Origin: Paludibacteraceae bacterium
Lineage (GTDB): Bacteria > Bacteroidota > Bacteroidia > Bacteroidales > Paludibacteraceae
DNA: 64,000 nt
Reading direction: 5' to 3'
Assembly: GCA_024400115.1 (NCBI GenBank)
Contig: JAKSNF010000007.1
Location: 20,578-84,577, forward strand
Below, piece by piece: positions 1 through 8,809 of this stretch (its first letter is position 1; every line of letters begins with the position of its first letter). Under the pieces are notes generated by a model. That model was given only the letters and a program-made list of their open reading frames with translations, was not told the origin of the DNA and did no database searches. A program made the position numbers and the translations under genes.

Positions 1-222
1 GTCTTTAAGAATAAGCGAAAATTGGACGTTGAGGTCGATGGTGCTATGTACCATAAGACTTGGGATGATGAGTTATGTTATTCTGATCAACTGAGAAATC
101 AAACGCTCATGAATCAAGGATGGGATGTGATGCGTTTTTGGGTTCAACAGGTGCGTGATGAATTACCCTGGTGTGTGCGCCAAATCCAAGCGTGGGTTGA
201 TAATGTTAAAATAAAACAATAA
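1..222 (+). CDS. DUF559 / Vsr-like endonuclease-domain protein, C-terminal part (5' end outside window)
   Basis: The reading frame is open from base 1, so the gene starts before the window; 73 codons are visible. The visible part carries the DVEVDG and QLRNQTLMNQGWDVMRFW segments typical of the C-terminal half of DUF559 proteins, which are related to Vsr and other PD-(D/E)XK nucleases. The Asp and Glu of DVEVDG match the catalytic strand, and the RFW segment matches the following core strand. Proteins of this family are often stand-alone and of unknown role, or lie near restriction and repair genes. The TTG at 22 could be read as a start but falls inside the conserved strand, so it is not one. 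The exported-protein gene downstream begins 8 bp after the stop. Confidence 0.75.
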   Translation, partial: VFKNKRKLDVEVDGAMYHKTWDDELCYSDQLRNQTLMNQGWDVMRFWVQQVRDELPWCVRQIQAWVDNVKIKQ

Positions 223-230
223 TTCTCATT

Positions 231-962
231 ATGAAACACTTCCTCACAATTCTGCTACTTGCAGTAACGACATTCGCTTTTGGAGCGGAGAGAATAACCA
301 TAATTACGAATACCGGAGATAAAATAACAGGCTCTTTCGTAACAGGTTCTGATAAACAAATAACTATCAATGTAGATGGCAAAGAGGGGATACGAGTGTT
401 TAATGCAACGGAAATACAACAGTTTACCCTTCCGGATGGGCGAGTAATAGTTTCGAAAGACGGACAATTTGTGTCTCAACAAAAAATAAAAACAGTAGAA
501 ACATCACAAACTGAAACTTATATGCCTGAATATGCCTTTAGAAAAGGAAATAGTTATCTCCTAAATGGCTATATGATGGATAAAAAAGCCTTTATGAATA
601 CCTTGTATTCTACTTGCCCGACTGCATATAATCATTTTAACAAAGGATATAAACTCTCTAAAATAGGATGGGGTTTATTTGGTGGTGGTTTGGGATTGGC
701 AACTGTTGGTGGGCTCATCTCTGGTATTGGATCTATTCAGTCCACAAAAGGACAAACCAATTATGGTGCAGTTATAGGGGACTTATTTATTCTTGCCGGT
801 AGCGACTGCGTAACGGCAGGTGTCGTTTGCTTGAGTATCGGATATGGGAAAATGCATAATTCGGTAGATTTGTATAATATCAAAGTAGAGGATCAACAAC
901 CAAAACCCACTCTGAGTTTTAACTATACCGGCACCGGTGCAGGTATAGCCATTGCTTGGTAA
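231..962 (+). CDS. Exported or membrane-anchored protein of unknown function
   Basis: 243 codons with an N-terminal signal peptide (residues 1-19, hydrophobic core LTILLLAVTTFAFG). A short beta-rich segment at about residues 20-85 resembles a small barrel (ITIITNTGDKITGSF, then PDGRVIVSKDG). It is followed by a region with many Tyr, Asn and Lys and two Gly-rich hydrophobic stretches (about 145-170 and 180-205) that could be membrane segments. I do not recognise the family. The base composition is more AT-rich than the housekeeping genes that follow. No sigma-ABfr promoter is seen in the 8-bp gap upstream, so it may be co-transcribed with the nuclease-like gene. The gene is clearly coding because of its signal peptide and length; no function can be assigned. 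Confidence 0.7.
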   Translation: MKHFLTILLLAVTTFAFGAERITIITNTGDKITGSFVTGSDKQITINVDGKEGIRVFNATEIQQFTLPDGRVIVSKDGQFVSQQKIKTVETSQTETYMPEYAFRKGNSYLLNGYMMDKKAFMNTLYSTCPTAYNHFNKGYKLSKIGWGLFGGGLGLATVGGLISGIGSIQSTKGQTNYGAVIGDLFILAGSDCVTAGVVCLSIGYGKMHNSVDLYNIKVEDQQPKPTLSFNYTGTGAGIAIAW

Positions 963-970
963 GGGGGGGC

Positions 971-1003
971 GAGACTGTCGAGAGACTGTCGGCCGACCCT
1001 CGG
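971..1003. repeat. 11-nt tandem repeat, three degenerate copies
   Basis: Units GAGACTGTCGA (971-981), GAGACTGTCGG (982-992) and CCGACCCTCGG (993-1003) follow each other directly. The tract is intergenic, just after the stop of the exported protein, and uses the same 11-nt period as the tracts at 44094 and 58940. No known element is recognised. Confidence 0.6.
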
Positions 1004-1040
1004 CTCAAAAAGACTGCAAAAACACTGATTAAAAACAAGC

Positions 1041-1062
1041 AGAGCCGTGAATTCACGGCTCT
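1041..1062 (-). terminator. Rho-independent terminator of thrS (possibly bidirectional)
   Basis: A perfect 22-bp palindrome whose left half is AGAGCCGTGAA. On the minus strand it is followed by GCTTGTTTTT, a classical hairpin plus U-run placed about 120 nt after the thrS stop codon. On the plus strand it is followed by the weaker CTGTTATCTTTC, so it could also end transcription of the exported-protein gene. Confidence 0.8.
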
Positions 1063-1179
1063 GTTATCTTTCAGGGCATCGCCCGGTCTTATAGCGAGCA
1101 AAGCGAACGGTCTTTCAGGGCCTTGCCCGGTCTTTCAGCAGACTATGTCTGCGGTCTTTCAGGGCATCGCCCGGTCTAA
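1063..1179 (-). repeat. Array of small hairpins joined by a constant spacer (thrS 3' UTR)
   Basis: Read on the minus strand from the thrS stop, the spacer TGAAAGACCG recurs and separates short variable hairpins: GGGC-GAT-GCCC, GCAGAC-ATA-GTCTGC, GGGC-AAG-GCCC, a TTCGCTTTGCTCGC segment, and again GGGC-GAT-GCCC. The array lies between the stop codon and the terminator, so it should be in the thrS transcript. The function is unknown. Confidence 0.7.
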
Positions 1180-3135
1180 TTAGTACGCATTCATCTGCTC
1201 GGTGACAGTGGTGTTGATGAAGTCGGCGAAGGCTTGGATGGTCATCTGACCCTTGTCCTCAGCACCTTGCTGGCGAACGGAGACAAGTCCTTGCTCGGCT
1301 TCCTTCTCGCCCACGATAAGCATAAACGGAATCTTCTTGAGTTCGTTATCGCGAATCTTACGACCAATCTTCTCGTCACGGTCATCTACGATAGCGCGTA
1401 CATCTTGTTGCTCAAGAATCTCTTGCACCTTATGCGCATACTCGTTGGACTTCTCCGAAATAGGCAGAATAGCCACTTGGTCGGGCGTGAGCCACAAGGG
1501 GAACTTACCGGCAGTGTGCTCAATGAGTACCGCTACGAAACGCTCCATCGAACCGAACGGCGCACGGTGAATCATAACGGGACGGTGTTTGAGGTTGTCC
1601 TCACCCGTGTATTCGAGTTGGAAACGCTCGGGCAGGTTATAATCGACTTGGATAGTACCTAACTGCCAACGACGACCGATTGCGTCCTTAACCATAAAGT
1701 CTAACTTAGGACCATAGAAAGCGGCTTCACCATACTCCACCTTAGCGGGTAGGTTCTTCTCCTTACAAGCGTCAATAATAGCTTGTTCGGCTTTCTCCCA
1801 TACCTCGTCGGAACCAACGTACTTGGTGTGGTTATTGGGGTCGCGGAGCGAGATTTGTGCCTCGAAGTTCTTGAAATCCAATGCTTTGAAGATAATCTCG
1901 ATAATCTCCATGACGCGAATGAACTCGTCCTTAACTTGGTCTTGACGGCAGAAGATATGCGCATCATCCTGCGTGAACGAACGAACACGTGTCAATCCGT
2001 GCAACTCACCCGATTGCTCATAACGATAAACGGTACCGAACTCAGCAATACGCAACGGCAGGTCTTTGTACGAACGCGGGCTGTTCTTGAAGATAGTGCA
2101 GTGGTGAGGGCAGTTCATGGGTTTGAGCAAATAGACCTCACCTTCCTCCGGCGTGGTGATGGGTTGGAAACTGTCCTTGCCATAGTGATCCCAGTGACCG
2201 GAAGTGACGTAAAGGTTCTTATTGCCGATATGCGGGGTCATCACTTGCTGATAACCATAACGCTTCTGTATCTTCTTGAGGAAATCCTCTAAACGCAGAC
2301 GGAGAGCCGTGCCTTTGGGTAGCCAGATAGGCAGACCCTTACCCACCATGTCACTGAACATGAACAGGTCGAGTTCCTTACCGATACGGCGGTGGTCACG
2401 TTTCTTAGCCTCCTCAAGGAGAGCCAAGTACTCGTCGAGCATGGATTTCTTGGGGAAGGTGATGGCATAGACGCGCGTCATCATCGGGCGGGTCTCATCG
2501 CCACGCCAATAAGCGGCAGCGCAAGAGAGCACCTTAACGGCTTTGATAGGAGCCGTAGTCATGAGGTGGGGACCCTTACACAGATCCGTGAAGTTACCTT
2601 GGGTATAGGTCGTGATATGACCGTCCTCGAGGTCGTTGATGAGTTCGCACTTGTACGTCTGACCCTTGTCGCCAAAGGCTTTGAGCGCATCGGCTTTGGA
2701 GATGTCACGACGGATGAGTTCGGACTTTTTTTGGAGCAACTCCATCATCTTCTTCTCGATGTTCTCGAAGTCGCCTTCTTTGATAGCCGTTCCCTCTTGG
2801 GGATAAACGTCGTAGTAGAAACCGTTCTCAATGGCGGGACCGATACCAAATTGGATACCCGGGTAGAGTTCTTGCAGTGCCTCTGCCATCAGGTGAGAAG
2901 AGGTGTGCCAGAAAGCATGTTTGGCCTCGGCATCTTCCCACTTGTGCAGTTTGATAGCGCAGTCAGTGGTGATGGGCAGACTCAAGTCGATGATTTCCCA
3001 CTCGTTGTCTTTCTTAATGCTGGCAGCTAATACGTCTTGTGCCAGACGAGGGCTGATACTCTCAGCCACTTGATAAGCGGTGATACCGCTTTCGTACTCA
3101 CGGACGCTTCCGTCCGGAAAAGTGATTTTAACCAT
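1180..3135 (-). CDS. thrS: Threonine--tRNA ligase
   Basis: Cytoplasmic class II aminoacyl-tRNA synthetase that charges tRNA-Thr. The 651-residue product has the full family layout: TGS domain at the N-terminus ([22 protein letters not shown]), editing domain with the HxxxH motif ([11 protein letters not shown]) and later zinc/editing residues, the catalytic core with the zinc-binding Cys ([12 protein letters not shown]), class II motif 2 ([20 protein letters not shown]) and motif 3 ([11 protein letters not shown]), then the anticodon-binding domain. The start chosen is the ATG at 3135 because MVKITFPDG is where family members begin; the frame stays open upstream to 3174. It lies 61 bp after the methyltransferase gene on the same strand. 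infC and rplT, often downstream of thrS, are not here. A tRNA-Thr gene happens to lie at 44 kb. Confidence 0.97.
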   Translation of the reverse strand: MVKITFPDGSVREYESGITAYQVAESISPRLAQDVLAASIKKDNEWEIIDLSLPITTDCAIKLHKWEDAEAKHAFWHTSSHLMAEALQELYPGIQFGIGPAIENGFYYDVYPQEGTAIKEGDFENIEKKMMELLQKKSELIRRDISKADALKAFGDKGQTYKCELINDLEDGHITTYTQGNFTDLCKGPHLMTTAPIKAVKVLSCAAAYWRGDETRPMMTRVYAITFPKKSMLDEYLALLEEAKKRDHRRIGKELDLFMFSDMVGKGLPIWLPKGTALRLRLEDFLKKIQKRYGYQQVMTPHIGNKNLYVTSGHWDHYGKDSFQPITTPEEGEVYLLKPMNCPHHCTIFKNSPRSYKDLPLRIAEFGTVYRYEQSGELHGLTRVRSFTQDDAHIFCRQDQVKDEFIRVMEIIEIIFKALDFKNFEAQISLRDPNNHTKYVGSDEVWEKAEQAIIDACKEKNLPAKVEYGEAAFYGPKLDFMVKDAIGRRWQLGTIQVDYNLPERFQLEYTGEDNLKHRPVMIHRAPFGSMERFVAVLIEHTAGKFPLWLTPDQVAILPISEKSNEYAHKVQEILEQQDVRAIVDDRDEKIGRKIRDNELKKIPFMLIVGEKEAEQGLVSVRQQGAEDKGQMTIQAFADFINTTVTEQMNAY

Positions 3136-3196
3136 ATTGTTAAACCTACAAATGTTTATGCTCTTGGGGCTCACAACTGCTCCGCAAGCGAATATG

Positions 3197-3943
3197 TTAT
3201 TTTGTTGTGAATTGTCTTCTAAACTCTGCTAATGTTATCGCTGTAGCCACAGCCACATTGAGCGATTCGATATGAGCGTTGGGTGCATAACTCGGTATGT
3301 AGAGCGGATGAGTGATGAACTCACGCACCTCAGCCGATATGCCGTTCCCCTCATTGCCCATGATGATGATTCCTCCCGCGGTGTCCGCTATCGCGCCATC
3401 TTCGTATATGTTGCGCCCATCCAAGAGCGTGCCGTAAATGGGAAACTTTAAACTATCAACTTTTGAACTTCTTTCAACTATTAACTTTAAACTTTCAACT
3501 AAATCTACATAATGTATATTCACGCGGGCGAGGGCGCCCATGGTGGCTTGTACTACCTTTGGATTATAGCAATCTGCCGTGTCCTTGGAGCAGTAGATGT
3601 CCGTTACACCAAACCAATCGGCGGTACGGATAATGGTACCGAGGTTGCCCGGGTCCTGTATCCCGTCTAACGCCAAGATTAGACCGGCTTCGGCTGAAAG
3701 ATTGTCGTTCTTGAGAGAACGTTGCCTAAAGACTGCTAAACTGCCTTGCGGATTTTTGAGGGAAGACATTCTTTCCGCTCCATTTTGAATGAGGGTGACG
3801 AGTTCAAAGTGCCCCATCAGTTCCCCAATGCACTTGTCCCCTTCAGCGACGAAGAGTTTCTCTTCGTCCCTCACTTTTTTTTGCTGCAAAGAGCGAATAA
3901 ATCGCACTTGATTCTTGCTAATATGACCTAAAAGTGGCTCCAT
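3197..3943 (-). CDS. RNA 2'-O-methyltransferase of the TrmH/SpoU (SPOUT) family
   Basis: SAM-dependent rRNA or tRNA ribose methyltransferase. An N-terminal substrate-binding domain (about residues 1-85, [23 protein letters not shown]) is followed by the knotted SPOUT domain with motif 1 ([16 protein letters not shown]), motif 2 ([12 protein letters not shown]) and motif 3 ([18 protein letters not shown]). The exact target (tRNA Gm18, 23S G2251 or another site) cannot be told from sequence. Residues ~147-167, between two core strands, are encoded by a 7-nt-period tract (3443-3504), giving a Ser/Lys/Val-rich loop. The gene has its own sigma-ABfr promoter with a leader of about 10 nt, and that promoter is intertwined with the tamL promoter. 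thrS probably shares the transcript. Confidence 0.9.
   Translation of the reverse strand: MEPLLGHISKNQVRFIRSLQQKKVRDEEKLFVAEGDKCIGELMGHFELVTLIQNGAERMSSLKNPQGSLAVFRQRSLKNDNLSAEAGLILALDGIQDPGNLGTIIRTADWFGVTDIYCSKDTADCYNPKVVQATMGALARVNIHYVDLVESLKLIVERSSKVDSLKFPIYGTLLDGRNIYEDGAIADTAGGIIIMGNEGNGISAEVREFITHPLYIPSYAPNAHIESLNVAVATAITLAEFRRQFTTK
3443..3504. repeat. 7-nt-period tract (ACTTTAA/ACTTTCA type) inside the trmH-like gene
   Basis: Successive units ACTTTAA, ACTATCA, ACTTTTGA, a longer one, ACTATTA, ACTTTAA, ACTTTCA. It is read on the minus strand as coding sequence for a loop between SPOUT core strands. The unit closely matches the intergenic tract at 12541-12620. Confidence 0.75.
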
Positions 3944-3959
3944 TTCTCAAAAAACGGTG

Positions 3960-3991
3960 CAAAGATACAAAATAATTTGCATATATGCAAA
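3960..3991 (-). promoter_or_regulatory. Sigma-ABfr promoter for trmH-like gene and thrS
   Basis: On the minus strand: TTTG at 3991-3988, exactly 20 bp, then TATCTTTG at 3967-3960. The start codon of the methyltransferase is at 3943. The -33 box forms the right half of a 16-bp palindrome, TTTGCATATATGCAAA, shared with the tamL promoter. Confidence 0.85.
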
Positions 3992-4007
3992 AAAAATCGT
4001 ACCTTTG
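3976..4007 (+). promoter_or_regulatory. Sigma-ABfr promoter for tamL
   Basis: TTTG at 3976-3979, 20 bp, TACCTTTG at 4000-4007; the tamL ATG is at 4022. The two opposing -33 boxes are separated by only 8 bp, so RNA polymerase is unlikely to occupy both promoters at once. Confidence 0.88.
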
Positions 4008-4021
4008 TGCGCTAAATTATT

Positions 4022-6328
4022 ATGCCGAAGTATATACATGTCATATTATTTTTATTGATGAGTGGTATTTTGCTGCTTTTGACAGGCTGTAATACGTGTC
4101 GTTATGTTCCTTCGGATAAGTATCTGCTCAACAAGGCCAAGATTGAGATTGATGGAAGCAAGGAGGTTGCTCCCTCGGATTTGAGTGGATATCTTCGTCA
4201 GAAGCAAAATTCGGAGATCTTAGGTTTCTGGAAACTGCAATTACATATTTACAATACGGCACCTAAGGATACCATCTCTAAATCCCAAAAGCGATTGACT
4301 CGTAATGCTCACCGCATGGGTGAGGCTCCTGTTATCTATGACCCGATAGCGACCGTAACTTCGATGGAGCAGCTGACAAAGGCTATGGCGAATAAGGGTT
4401 TCTTCCGAGCACGAGTAGATACGTCGATTGTTTATAAAGTGAAGCCGTCAAGAGATGGTAAACGCGTAGAACGTAAGGTTAATGTAACGTATAAGATCAC
4501 GCCTAATGCGCCATATCTCATTCGAGATTACACGAATAATATCTCCAACGATGTGGTGCGTGCTGTAGCTAATAACAGAGGACGAAAGGTAAAAGATGGG
4601 GATCGCTTTGATCTCTCAACCTTAGATGACGAAAGGCAACGTATCGCTTCCGGAATGCGTAGGAGAGGGTATTATTACTTCGATAAGTCCATGTTAGAAT
4701 ATCGTGCGGATAGTAGTTACTCAACGAATGAGGTGGCAATGGAAATAAAACTATATGATTACTTAGACCAATTGCCCGATTCGGTAAAGCAGAAGATATA
4801 TAGTCAATATCGTATTGCCAAAGTTTATTTTCACCAAGATTATGACCCCAAACATCTTCCGGAGGACGTTGTGGTAACAACCGATTTAAGTGATGCCCAG
4901 ACAGGGTATGAATTTACTTATGTAGATAGACGCTTGCTGCGCAATAACGTGCTCAAGAAGGCCTGCAGGATTGTACCGGGTATGCTCTTTAATGAGGCCG
5001 CTTTAGAGGAAACATATGCTAACCTCAATGGCTTAGGTCCCGTCAAGTATATTGATATCGCCTTTGTTCCTGTGAGTGATAATGAGTTGGATTGTCATAT
5101 AACGATTTCTCGAAGCAAACTCAATAATGTCTCTGCCGAAATAGAAGGAACCTATTCTGCGGGCGATTGGGGAATTGCCGCCGGAGTGGGTTATGCTAAT
5201 AAGAATATCTTCCGTGGAGCAGAACAGTTATCCTTGAACGGCCGTGCCAGTTATGAGTGGCGTCAAGCCGGAGGACGGGCAATCGAAGGAACAGCAGAGG
5301 CGGGATTGCTCTTCCCCAATAGTTTGAAAGTGAATATAGCCTATAAATACCAACATCGTCCGGATGAATATACGCGAACCATCGCTAATGCCGGCTTGTA
5401 TTACACGGTTCATCAGCATAAACACTCTCATTGGTCGCATCAGTTTAATCTGTTGGATATCAGTTATGTTTATCTGCCCTATGTGAGTGATGCTTTCCGT
5501 ATCAATTTCTTGGAGCAATCGACGGTGCTTAAGTATAGTTACGAGAATCACTTTATCGTGGACTGGTCCTATCATGGTCAGTATAACGGCTTTAATTCGT
5601 TGCACCCCTATCGTAGTTATGTGACGTTCAGTTATTCGGTAGAGACAGCAGGAAACTTACTTTACGGTCTCAGTACGTTAGCTAAACAAAAGAAGAATGA
5701 CGTTGGACAATATGAGATATTCAAGATTCCGTATTCACAATATGCTAAGGCTGATTTTAATTTCACATTCCACCATATTTTGGCGCCGAATCATCAGATA
5801 GTGACCCATCTTGGTGCCGGTGCGGCTGTGCCGTATCTCAATTCGGGAGTAGTACCTTTTGAAAAGCGTTTCTTCTCGGGAGGTAGTAGTTCGGTTCGTG
5901 GTTGGCAAGCTCGCGCATTAGGTCCGGGCGGATTCTCCATGCAAGGGAATAGTAGTCTTATTTATGAACTCAAGGCGGGTGATATACGGTTGGACGCTAA
6001 CGTAGAGTATCGTTATCATGTCCTTAATTTCCTTGAATTGGCAGCATTCTTTGATGCCGGAAATATATGGACGATACGTGACTATGAAGAGCAACCGGAC
6101 GGCGTGTTCCGTTGGAACGAGTTCTATAAACAAATCGCTATGGCGTATGGTCTTGGTGTGCGTTTAGACTTTAGTTTCCTCATCTTCCGCGTCGATTTAG
6201 GTGTTAAGCTCTACGATCCTGCCCGTATTAACGGCCCTCGTGCCGGTACGCAATGGCGTACAATAGGCAACGGTCTGGGGTGGAAGGACGATATGACGCT
6301 GCATTTTGCTATCGGATATCCGTTTTGA
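4022..6328 (+). CDS. TamL-like outer-membrane lipoprotein of the BamA/TamA (Omp85) family
   Basis: 768 residues, proposed to work in outer-membrane protein or lipid insertion together with TamB. It has a lipoprotein signal peptide (lipobox LLTGC at about residue 23), which separates TamL from BamA. POTRA-like domains span about residues 35-350 and a 16-strand barrel follows. The barrel contains the Omp85 loop-6 motif (GGSSSVRGW) and ends in Phe (AIGYPF), the usual C-terminal signature of outer-membrane barrels. No TamB gene follows; RNase HII starts 14 bp downstream. The divergent SpoU methyltransferase neighbour is, as I recall, common for this family in Bacteroidota. The start is fixed by the promoter ending at 4007. 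Confidence 0.88.
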   Translation: MPKYIHVILFLLMSGILLLLTGCNTCRYVPSDKYLLNKAKIEIDGSKEVAPSDLSGYLRQKQNSEILGFWKLQLHIYNTAPKDTISKSQKRLTRNAHRMGEAPVIYDPIATVTSMEQLTKAMANKGFFRARVDTSIVYKVKPSRDGKRVERKVNVTYKITPNAPYLIRDYTNNISNDVVRAVANNRGRKVKDGDRFDLSTLDDERQRIASGMRRRGYYYFDKSMLEYRADSSYSTNEVAMEIKLYDYLDQLPDSVKQKIYSQYRIAKVYFHQDYDPKHLPEDVVVTTDLSDAQTGYEFTYVDRRLLRNNVLKKACRIVPGMLFNEAALEETYANLNGLGPVKYIDIAFVPVSDNELDCHITISRSKLNNVSAEIEGTYSAGDWGIAAGVGYANKNIFRGAEQLSLNGRASYEWRQAGGRAIEGTAEAGLLFPNSLKVNIAYKYQHRPDEYTRTIANAGLYYTVHQHKHSHWSHQFNLLDISYVYLPYVSDAFRINFLEQSTVLKYSYENHFIVDWSYHGQYNGFNSLHPYRSYVTFSYSVETAGNLLYGLSTLAKQKKNDVGQYEIFKIPYSQYAKADFNFTFHHILAPNHQIVTHLGAGAAVPYLNSGVVPFEKRFFSGGSSSVRGWQARALGPGGFSMQGNSSLIYELKAGDIRLDANVEYRYHVLNFLELAAFFDAGNIWTIRDYEEQPDGVFRWNEFYKQIAMAYGLGVRLDFSFLIFRVDLGVKLYDPARINGPRAGTQWRTIGNGLGWKDDMTLHFAIGYPF

Positions 6329-6342
6329 TTAGTTTAGAGGTT

Positions 6343-7011
6343 ATGTTGAAACCCTATTATATAAAATCAGTTGTGGAAGCCGGTTGTGATGAGGCGGGTA
6401 GGGGACCACTTGCGGGGAGTGTGTTTGCGGCGGCAGTAATCTTCAATGAGAATGATGAATGGAATCGGCTTCGACAGAATGATGCAATGATGAATCTCAT
6501 TAACGACTCCAAGCAACTGACGGCGAAGCAACGAGAACAGTTGCGCCCATGGATAGAACAACACGCGGCGGCGTGGGCGGTGGCGGAAGTGACGGCCGAA
6601 GAAATAGACAAAATAAACATATTGAATGCCTCAATCTTGGCTATGCAGCGGGCACTGAGTAAACTGACTATTCGTCCTGAACATATCCTTGTAGATGGAA
6701 ATAAGTGGAAACCCTATGTGCCGGAGGGAGAAGTGCTTGAGATACCGGCAAAGACGGTGGTCAAAGGGGATGCTACCTATCTCAGTATAGCTGCGGCAAG
6801 TATTTTAGCCAAGACTTATCGAGACGAATACATGACCAAACTGGCAGGGCAGTATCCTCAATATGGCTGGGAAAGGAACATGGGATACCCGACCAAGGAA
6901 CATTATGAAGCGATAGCCAAGTATGGTATCACTCCCTTCCATCGCAAGAGCTTTAGGTTAGAGGTTAGTGGACGGCAGCAGAACTGCCTACAGGTTAAAG
7001 GAAAACATTAA
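6343..7011 (+). CDS. rnhB: Ribonuclease HII
   Basis: Cuts the RNA strand of RNA-DNA hybrids and single embedded ribonucleotides in DNA. The four acidic active-site residues are present: Asp and Glu in GCDEAGRGPLAG, the Asp of ILVDGNKW, and the Asp of KGDATYLSIAAASILAK. The family end-motif FHRKSF is also present. The start is the ATG at 6343, where the homologous region begins; an upstream in-frame ATG at 6253 lies inside tamL. After FHRKSFRL, where most family members stop, a further 16 residues are encoded by a repeat-like segment (6952-7008) containing a small hairpin (GGCAG-CAGAA-CTGCC). The extension is therefore probably a by-product of that insertion. Confidence 0.93.
   Translation: MLKPYYIKSVVEAGCDEAGRGPLAGSVFAAAVIFNENDEWNRLRQNDAMMNLINDSKQLTAKQREQLRPWIEQHAAAWAVAEVTAEEIDKINILNASILAMQRALSKLTIRPEHILVDGNKWKPYVPEGEVLEIPAKTVVKGDATYLSIAAASILAKTYRDEYMTKLAGQYPQYGWERNMGYPTKEHYEAIAKYGITPFHRKSFRLEVSGRQQNCLQVKGKH
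6952..7008. repeat. Short TTAGAGG-type tract and hairpin forming the rnhB C-terminus
   Basis: TTTAGGTTAGAGGTTAGTGG is followed by a hairpin with stem GGCAG/CTGCC and then GGTTAAAGG. It is appended to the conserved end of RNase HII and supplies a non-conserved tail and the stop codon. A shorter related segment (GATTAGTTTAGAGG, 6327-6340) lies just before rnhB. Confidence 0.5.
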
Positions 7012-7030
7012 ACATCAAAATATTAGAATT

Positions 7031-8809
7031 ATGAACCTACTGAATTTTATTCGTAAGAACGAAGAAGGAGAGGAAAAGAAGCCTCGTAAGAAACGTGGTT
7101 GTTTATGGACCATTATTATTTGTGCCGTTGTTTATATCGGCATGTGTTTCGCCATTGGTGCTGCTTTTGGTAGTTTATTTGGAAGTCATTCTGCTACTTT
7201 GACTGAAAACACCATTTATAAACTCAAATTAGAGGGTGTTCTCCATGAGCAAGGGCAAGAAACTAATCCTTTTGCCTTTATGATGGGAGATATGTTTGGG
7301 GCTGGTTCACAACAAACGGTTGTGGGATTAGATGACCTATTGTCTAATATCAAACTGGCTAAAGAAAATGATATGGTGAAAGGTATTTGCCTTGATGGAG
7401 GTACTCTTGCCATAGCTCCTGCTAATGCTAAGACGCTTCGTGATGCTTTATTGGATTTTAAGACTTCAGGTAAGTGGGTAGTGGCTTATTCAGAGATGTA
7501 CACGCAAACGAATTACTATATCGCCAGTGTGGCAGATCAAATATATCTAAATCCCGTTGGTGTAGTTGATTGGAAGGGACTTGGTGGACAACGAATGTAT
7601 TACAAACGTTTGTTGGAAAATTTAGGTGTTGAGATGCAGATTATAAAGGTGGGAACGTTTAAGTCTGCTGTAGAACCATACTTTAGAACCTCAATGTCCG
7701 ATGCCGATCGTAAGCAAACAGAACGCTATTTGTTTGGTATTTGGGATGATTTCAAAGCAGCGGTGGCAACTTCTCGTAATCTGTCAGTAGAGCAATTGGA
7801 TGCCTATGCAGATGAGTATATGACGCTGCAAGATCAATCTAAATACATTGAGTATAATCTGGTGGATAGTTTGATTTATCCTCAGCAGATGGATAGTATC
7901 GTTAAAAAGTTGGTGGGAACGGAGGATTATACATATATGGGTACTAATTCAATGGCAACCGTTGAAAGGCCTGTCAATATGTCAGATAACCAAATAGCTA
8001 TCGTTTACGCAGATGGTCAAATTACGGATGATAGTGGAGATGGTATTGTTGGAACAAAAATGGTGAAAACCCTCAATAAAGTGGCAAAAGAGAAGAACGT
8101 GAAAGCTGTTGTTTTCCGTGTTAATTCGCCCGGAGGTAGCGCCAATGCTTCCGAACAGATTTGGCATGCCGTGACGATGCTGCAAGAGAAAGGCCTGCCC
8201 GTTGTTGTATCAATGGGTGATTATGCCGCTTCCGGAGGATATTATATCTCCTGCGCTGCTGATTATATCTATGCTGAACCTACTACGCTTACGGGTTCAA
8301 TAGGTATCTTTGGCACCGTGCCTAATATCAATAAACTGCGTGATAAGATTGGTCTTGACCTTGATGGTGTTAGCACGAATAAACATTCGGCATTGGAAGC
8401 AAATATGATTTATAAAGGCATGAACCCTGAAGAGTTGGCTCTGATGCAGAACATGGTTAATCGTGGTTATGACCTCTTTACCCAACGTTGTGCCGATGGC
8501 CGTCACACAACGCAGGAGTCCATTAAGCAGATTGCCGAAGGACGTGTCTGGCTTGGAAAGGATGCGCTGGAATTAGGCTTAGTAGATGAATTAGGTAATA
8601 TAGATGCCGCTATTGCAAAGGCTGCTTCTTTAGCCGGTTTGACCGATTGGAAAGTCGTTTCCTATCCGGAAAAGAAAGATCCCTTTATGGAGTTAATCGA
8701 ATCGCTTGGCGAACCTGATACAGAGGAGGAACGTATTATAACCAAAATTAAAGAGTTTGCTTCTCAACCTCGTATAATGGCATTAATGCCGGAAATTGAA
8801 ATTCAATAA
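7031..8809 (+). CDS. sppA: Signal peptide peptidase SppA, 67-kDa type
   Basis: Membrane-anchored Ser/Lys protease that degrades cleaved signal peptides on the periplasmic side. The 592-residue product has one N-terminal transmembrane helix (about residues 24-46, LWTIIICAVVYIGMCFAIGAAF) after a basic stretch. Two duplicated ClpP-like domains follow. The general-base Lys lies in the first (VGTFKSAVEPYFR) and the nucleophile Ser in the second (GDYAASGGYY), as in the E. coli enzyme. The start is the ATG at 7031; the open frame reaches back to 6968 but only within rnhB. The stop overlaps the lpxK start by one base (TAATG), which implies translational coupling. Confidence 0.93.
   Translation: MNLLNFIRKNEEGEEKKPRKKRGCLWTIIICAVVYIGMCFAIGAAFGSLFGSHSATLTENTIYKLKLEGVLHEQGQETNPFAFMMGDMFGAGSQQTVVGLDDLLSNIKLAKENDMVKGICLDGGTLAIAPANAKTLRDALLDFKTSGKWVVAYSEMYTQTNYYIASVADQIYLNPVGVVDWKGLGGQRMYYKRLLENLGVEMQIIKVGTFKSAVEPYFRTSMSDADRKQTERYLFGIWDDFKAAVATSRNLSVEQLDAYADEYMTLQDQSKYIEYNLVDSLIYPQQMDSIVKKLVGTEDYTYMGTNSMATVERPVNMSDNQIAIVYADGQITDDSGDGIVGTKMVKTLNKVAKEKNVKAVVFRVNSPGGSANASEQIWHAVTMLQEKGLPVVVSMGDYAASGGYYISCAADYIYAEPTTLTGSIGIFGTVPNINKLRDKIGLDLDGVSTNKHSALEANMIYKGMNPEELALMQNMVNRGYDLFTQRCADGRHTTQESIKQIAEGRVWLGKDALELGLVDELGNIDAAIAKAASLAGLTDWKVVSYPEKKDPFMELIESLGEPDTEEERIITKIKEFASQPRIMALMPEIEIQ

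Noticed and set aside
956..1183. Small plus-strand ORF after the exported protein
   Set aside because: It runs through the 11-nt repeat, the terminator and the hairpin array; the peptide is an accidental translation of structured non-coding DNA.
1783..3030. Plus-strand ORFs opposite thrS
   Set aside because: They mirror the thrS codons and show no domain or signal; shadow frames.
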